The notes under the pieces were generated by a model. That model worked only from the letters and a program-made list of their open reading frames with translations. It had not been told where the DNA came from and did no database searches. From Chloroflexota bacterium (lineage in GTDB: Bacteria > Chloroflexota > Dehalococcoidia > FW602-bin16), in assembly GCA_004297765.1 (NCBI GenBank), contig SCTZ01000212.1:1-37257 (forward strand): 37,257 nt of DNA. The letters are read 5' to 3'. Numbering within the stretch: position 1 is the first letter of the stretch; every line of letters begins with the position of its first letter. This document shows, piece after piece, positions 33,434 through 37,257 of the stretch. The position numbers were made by a program, and so were the translations under genes.

Positions 33434-33602
33434 GATAATGTACGCTGACTAGCGCTGACTACGTATTGATAACCCTGCCCCAAACTGCTGAAGTTGGGCT
33501 AGCGGGGGAGCACGACATGGCGGACCAACTCGTCGCCTGGGGAGCCGACCGACACGGCCTTGCCAGGGATCACGTGGAAAACGTGGCAAGGCAATGGGAG
33601 CC

Positions 33603-34572
33603 CTATCTGGGCGAGTTCCAAGGCTTTGAGGTAACGTATTTCCGCTGGTAGAGGTAGAGTGTAGCCTGAAGGACGCCGCCGCCGACGGCCAGGGCCTTGT
33701 CGGAAATGGTGAAGCAGTGGTCTCTGGCGCAACGCGGGGCGATGTCCCCGATCTTCAGACCCTTGAAGACCTCCAGACCTTCCTTGAGCATGCCGCGCAG
33801 GATGCCATTGAAGGGGGCCACCACCGACTGCCCGTTCACGCGGGCCAGAATCTGTCCAGCCTTGACCTGGCTGCCAATGGGGGGTGCATGCCTCCAGTGT
33901 GCCATCCGCGGGCGCGCGTAGAACGCGCTCGGCACCGCGGCCCCCAATCTCTCCGGGAATACCCGTGTCAGGTTCGGCCTCGCCGGATAGGATGACGCGG
34001 CCCAGGTTGTGCCCGCGATTGGTCTCGATGACCGCGTGCGCGTCCTCGCCGGCGGTGAAGCCCGGACCCAGCGCGATTACGATAGGGGCCATGTCCATGC
34101 GCGTGCCCAAATTGCGTTTGGCCAAGATGGCGTCTACCACCACCGTCGGGCTCAACTCGCGGATCGCGTGGGCTTCCGGATCTACCAGGATGGGGACCTG
34201 ACCCGCCAAAATGATGGGCCAAACCTGAGCGATGCCGTTGGCGCGTGTGGCCATCACGCCCTCCACCTCTACCCGCCCGGTGAAGACGGCCTCTGCAAAG
34301 GAGACGGTCCTTCTTACCACCAGCGGCTGCGCCAACTCGGTGGCCACAACTGGAAAGCCGCTGCGGAACAGCCGGTACGCCACTCCGGTCGCTAGATCGC
34401 CCGCACCACGCACTACCACTAGGATGTTGTCAAGGTTCGTCTGTGCTGGTACGTCGCAAGACTGGGGGAGCGGTCGCCTGAGGCGATCGGAAACTCCACC
34501 TGAACACAGGGTGGTGGGGGGAAGTGCCGAAGAGGTCCTCTGATCTTGCCCTCGGCAGCCAGAAGCCATCAC
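33603..34572 (-). pseudogene. YqeB/EF2563-type molybdenum hydroxylase maturation protein, frameshifted
   Basis: The N-terminal two thirds, from 34572, match the EF2563/YqeB family linked to selenium-dependent molybdenum hydroxylases: VVVRGAGDLATGVAYRLF, AQPLVVRRTVSFAEAV, VVVDAILAKRNLGTRMDMAP, IALGPGFTAGEDAHAVIETN and ILSGEAEPDTGIPGEIGG. At a run of six C at about 33890 the family sequence moves to another frame, continuing as IGSQVKAGQILARVNG, VVAPFNGILRGMLKEGLEVF and CFTISDKALAVGGGVLQA to the stop at 33603. One C too many would explain it. The original frame runs on to 33499 as nonsense. About 45 unusual residues precede the conserved start. It overlaps the xdhC stop by 4 nt, so the two are coupled. 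Confidence 0.8.
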
Positions 34573-35372
34573 TGAACCCCTTTCATGCTCAGACTGGATT
34601 GCTTGCCGTACTTGGTCTGAATGATCTCCGCCAGAATACTGACCGCGATCTCCTCCGGCGTCTCAGCACCGATGTCTAGTCCGATAGGGGCGTGGATGCG
34701 ATCGATTGTCTCAGCCGACGCGCCATCCTCCATCATGTGTTGGAGCACAGCCTTGACGCGCCTGCGACTGCCAATCATGCCGACGTACGCCGCGGGAGAA
34801 CCGAGGACGCCGGCCAGCGCGTCCTCGTCGTAGCGGTGACCGCGGGTGACGATGACGACATACGTTGCCGGGGTGATTGCGAAGCTGCGCACGGTCTCGC
34901 CGATGTCGGCGGAAATTACTCGGTCGGCATCGGGGAAGCGGTCTCGGTTGGCAAAGTCCTCGCGATCGTCGACCACGGTCACCTCAAAGCCCACGACATT
35001 CGCCATGCGTGCGAGGGCATGCCCGATGTGACCGGCGCCAATAGCGAACAGCGTGTCGCGGGACTGGATGACGTCGACGAAGATCTCTAACTCTGAGCCG
35101 GGCGTCAGCCAGAGATTCGGCGCTTCGTCCGCGCCAACCTTCACCGCGATGGTCGCCGGCCGACCGGTCTTCAGGGCGGCACGACAGGCCTGCACTACCT
35201 CGTTGTGAGCGCCATCTCCATGCATGGAGCCGACAATGGAGCCGTCCTGTCGGACGAATAAACGTAACCCCAGTTTCTCTTGCGGCAGGCTGTCGGGGCC
35301 TATGATGCTGGCCGTGACGAGGCGCCCGTCTGTCTTGGTTGCTTCCAGCAAGGCTTCAAATAGGTCTGCCAT
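34569..35372 (-). CDS. xdhC: XdhC/CoxF-family molybdenum hydroxylase maturation factor
   Basis: The product has 267 residues; ATG 35372 with GAGGAG upstream. The N-terminal half resembles the XdhC/CoxI domain but without the usual GGGCxE cysteine motif. The C-terminal half is the XdhC Rossmann domain: FAIGAGHIGHALARMANVVG (about 109-128), VVDDREDFAN, YVVIVTRGHRYDEDALAGVL, YVGMIGSRRRVKAVL and IGLDIGAETPEEIAVSI. XdhC-type proteins bind molybdenum cofactor and help insert it, with its sulfido ligand, into xanthine dehydrogenase or related hydroxylases. It lies between the broken VWA gene and the frameshifted YqeB-type gene. The hydroxylase itself is not in this window and may lie beyond the right edge. 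This appears to be the only full-length intact gene of the cluster. Confidence 0.87.
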   Translation of the reverse strand: MADLFEALLEATKTDGRLVTASIIGPDSLPQEKLGLRLFVRQDGSIVGSMHGDGAHNEVVQACRAALKTGRPATIAVKVGADEAPNLWLTPGSELEIFVDVIQSRDTLFAIGAGHIGHALARMANVVGFEVTVVDDREDFANRDRFPDADRVISADIGETVRSFAITPATYVVIVTRGHRYDEDALAGVLGSPAAYVGMIGSRRRVKAVLQHMMEDGASAETIDRIHAPIGLDIGAETPEEIAVSILAEIIQTKYGKQSSLSMKGVQ

Positions 35373-36267
35373 GGATGCTCCTCTAGTCTGAAACGTATTG
35401 AACGACGCGCTAACTCAATGCGAAGCACGTGCACCAGGTTGACAAGGCTGGCGAGGTTGTGTGCGGGCAAGAAATAGTCAATACTCGGGAGCGCGGCCTG
35501 CATCCCTTTACAGAGGGGACGATAGTCCGCTGCTCGTTCTGCATGGCGAAGAGGAACTGAATGAGGAACTGGCTGTAGCTGTCCATCGAGCCGCTCACCT
35601 CGCACAACAGGACAACTTTCGTCTTCTGGACGCGCCGCTTTTCCCGGGGTAGCTCGACCAGGTCCCCGCCGTAGCGCGTATTGCGCCGCCACATGCGCGA
35701 AGGATCGATCACGTCACCCGGTGGATCGAGCCGTGTGGGGCGGCTGACCACGGTGCTGATCTTCACGGCAAGCTGCACGATCAGCCGGCGCATGGACCGG
35801 ACTTCGTCATCCGTCAGCGAGCCGATATCTTTCTTGGTCAGCGCCTCGTTGGGGCTGTACGGCAGAAAGTCCATGAAGCGTGGTCCCTGATCCTCCGAGT
35901 CGTTCGTTGCGAAGTCCTCCACGGACGTGTTCTGGTCCAGGGTGGGCGGTACCTCAAGTTCGATCTCTTCTCCGGTGCAAGTCTCGTTGGCGCGCCTCTC
36001 GGGCTGCTCAGGCGTCTGAGATTGGACCCAGAAGAACTGAAAGGCCGCGTCGAAGATTTCCAGCTCCTCTTGTCGCGACGTCAGGTCGGCCCGGAGCGCC
36101 CAGTAGAGACCCTCGCGGCTGCCCAGGTCGATGGGCTCCAGACAGCGGCAGGCATCGATCATTCTATTCAGAGAAACATCTACTTTGGCAGCCTTCAGCA
36201 GTTGGCAGTAGGCCAGGACGTTCCGAACGAGATGCGATTGCCGGCACAACTCCCGCGCGAAGATCAA
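35300..36267 (-). pseudogene. CoxE-like VWA-domain protein with internal deletion
   Basis: The frame starts at TTG 36267, overlapping the stop of the upstream reading frame (TTGA). Residues 1-245 match CoxE-type proteins: SREGLYWALRADLTSRQEEL, RRLIVQLAVKIS and VVLLCEVSGSMDSYSQFL. The metal-ion site motif reads ExSxS instead of DxSxS (Glu223). After AMQNEQR the frame goes astray and stops at 35410, while the normal tail (YRPLCKGMQAALPSIDYFLP, AHNLASLVNL) follows at once in another frame. About 110-130 residues of the VWA domain are missing. CoxE works with a MoxR-type ATPase in maturing the Mo-Cu or Mo centre of CO-dehydrogenase-like enzymes. This copy cannot be functional if the sequence is right. 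Confidence 0.78.
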
Positions 36268-36619
36268 GGCGAATCATCCTCCTGCGGGATGACGGGCAGA
36301 CAGCCAATAGCTTCGAGTGCGCTGTGTAGCTCGCCAGCCCCGGCACTCTGGACGTCCTCGTTGTACTTGAAGATCCAGCCGAATGAGCTTCGTTCCTGGG
36401 GTCCGGGGCGAGCACCTTGGCCATCTCGGTCTTGCCCACTCCCGCTTCGCCTTCCAAAAGAATCGGCTTTTTCAGGGCATGGGATAGGAACAGGGTGGTG
36501 TCCATCGCGCGGTCCGTGATGTACGCGTGCTTCTCTATGGCGCTCTGGACTGCTTCAATGGAACTGAACACCGCTTGTCCTTTTTGGTCGTTCATCGAGT
36601 CACGCCCAAGGTGTGTCAT
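36164..36619 (-). pseudogene. MoxR-type AAA ATPase (CoxD-like), internally deleted
   Basis: From ATG 36619 (or 36595) the first 70 residues match MoxR ATPases: IEKHAYITDRAMDTTLFLSH, then KKPILLEGEAGVGKTEMAKV with Walker A at 57-64. The rest of the AAA module, with Walker B, sensor and lid, is missing, and the frame runs on without meaning to 36164. In another frame a short peptide (FKYNEDVQSAGAGELHSALE, then IGCLPVIPQEDDSP) ends in a TGA that overlaps the TTG start of the VWA gene; it is probably the original C-terminus. A normal protein is about 280-300 residues, so roughly 600 bp seem to be lost. MoxR ATPases remodel target complexes together with VWA partners like the next gene. Confidence 0.75.
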
Positions 36620-36711
36620 GGACCCCCGTCAAGTCTGACCGCGGCGGATCGGCCCTGGTGTGCGCGTACGTCCATGTTGAGATTGCAGGCAGAAAGCGGG
36701 ATTGACATCGA

Positions 36712-37068
36712 TCAAGCTGAAGGTACCCTTCTCGACCGGCGCTCACCTGGATCTACGTTTTCGATCGGCTCAATCAGGATATCCATGATCCCACCGCAGA
36801 TCATGCCAGTATCTTCGGCGGTATCTATGGTCAGATCCACCTGCACTAGGCGCGGAACCCCATCGCGGATCGATTCTGTCGCCTCGGACCAGACGTCGGC
36901 CTCGCCGCAGCCGCCGCCGATAGTGCCGAGGATCTTCCCGTCGGGAAGGATCAGCATCTTCGCGCCGGCCTTTCGTGGAGTGGAACCCTTCGTCCGGACG
37001 ACCGTAGCTAGGGCCGTGACCTCGCCGACCGCTCGACGTCTGGCGATCTCCTCAAGTAGCTCTTTCAC
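36712..37068 (-). CDS. XdhC/CoxI-domain protein, single domain
   Basis: The product has 118 residues. I choose GTG 37068 since AGGAGG lies 8 nt upstream; the frame is open to 37194 but the leader has no family resemblance. The protein is the N-terminal XdhC_CoxI domain only: VTALATVVRTKGSTPRKAGA, KMLILPDGKILGTIGGGCGE with the conserved cysteine, then MICGGIMDILIEPI near the end. In CoxI/XdhC proteins this domain is thought to handle the molybdenum cofactor during enzyme maturation. Here it is encoded apart from the Rossmann-type XdhC at 34.6-35.4 kb. It is the most upstream gene of the minus-strand maturation cluster inside the window; the 189 nt to the right edge show no gene. Confidence 0.83.
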   Translation of the reverse strand: MKELLEEIARRRAVGEVTALATVVRTKGSTPRKAGAKMLILPDGKILGTIGGGCGEADVWSEATESIRDGVPRLVQVDLTIDTAEDTGMICGGIMDILIEPIENVDPGERRSRRVPSA

Positions 37069-37257
37069 TGTAGAAACCTCCTGATTATGGACGACGATTG
37101 ACATGGCTTTCACTTTGTGCCCGTGCCCAATAAGGCGGGTACCACCCCATTGAACTGTGATTGGGAGGTCATGACTTGAAAAAGACGGGTCCATAATGCA
37201 CCCTTGTGGACGTGACCATCACATCGCGTCCGCCGGAGGGAGACCATGGACCCGCAC

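Noticed and set aside
33499..33602. C-terminal extension of the first YqeB reading frame
   Set aside because: The family sequence is in the other frame here and ends at 33603; the extension is read-through nonsense.

Overview
The window is an accessory, mobile-element-rich stretch of a moderately GC-rich (roughly 55-60 % G+C by eye) bacterial genome. No rRNA, tRNA or other taxonomic marker gene is present. The mix of class III CoA-transferases, two-hotdog MaoC dehydratases, peptide-type ABC importers, PucR regulators, Cox/XdhC-type molybdenum-hydroxylase maturation genes and IS1182/IS66/IS256 elements suggests an anaerobic or facultative organic-acid degrader. A member of the Chloroflexota is my best guess, held with low to moderate confidence.

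Layout. 1-2.5 kb: membrane sensor histidine kinase with an atypical ATP site. 3.0-4.4 kb: PucR-type regulator. 4.4-9.9 kb, minus strand: a four-gene catabolic operon (cyclase-family hydrolase, two acyl-CoA ligases, MaoC-like dehydratase) convergent with the PucR gene. 10.1-12.4 kb: an IS1182-type element and a small inverted-repeat element, both bounded by CTAG, then a 224-bp inverted-repeat element. 12.4-24.2 kb: a dpp/opp-type ABC importer operon whose binding protein and permeases are separated from its two ATPases by a crotonase, two adjacent class III CoA-transferases, an IS256 remnant and a lower-GC enoyl-CoA hydratase / 3-hydroxyacyl-CoA dehydrogenase pair; the dehydrogenase is frameshifted. 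24.2-26.3 kb: small inverted repeats and an IS66-family element with an exact 8-bp target duplication. 26.7-29.3 kb: NarL-type two-component pair. 29.8-32.0 kb: a short operon of a multi-cysteine Fe-S protein, a 2x[4Fe-4S] ferredoxin, an unrecognised protein and a thiolase cut off at its active site. 32.0-33.4 kb: recombinase and transposase debris. 33.6-37.1 kb, minus strand: a molybdenum-hydroxylase maturation cluster (XdhC/CoxI domain, MoxR, CoxE-like VWA, XdhC, YqeB/EF2563), in which MoxR, VWA and YqeB are broken.

How the parts fit. The metabolic genes all concern uptake of an organic substrate and its activation to a CoA ester, by ligase or CoA-transferase, followed by beta-oxidation-like hydration and dehydrogenation. 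The strongest non-coding signal is a 186-bp sequence present twice at about 97 % identity, once ahead of the ABC importer operon and once directly ahead of the Fe-S operon, with a plausible promoter and a perfect dyad. It could place both operons under one control. Many genes on the right side are disrupted, so the region is either decaying or affected by assembly error.
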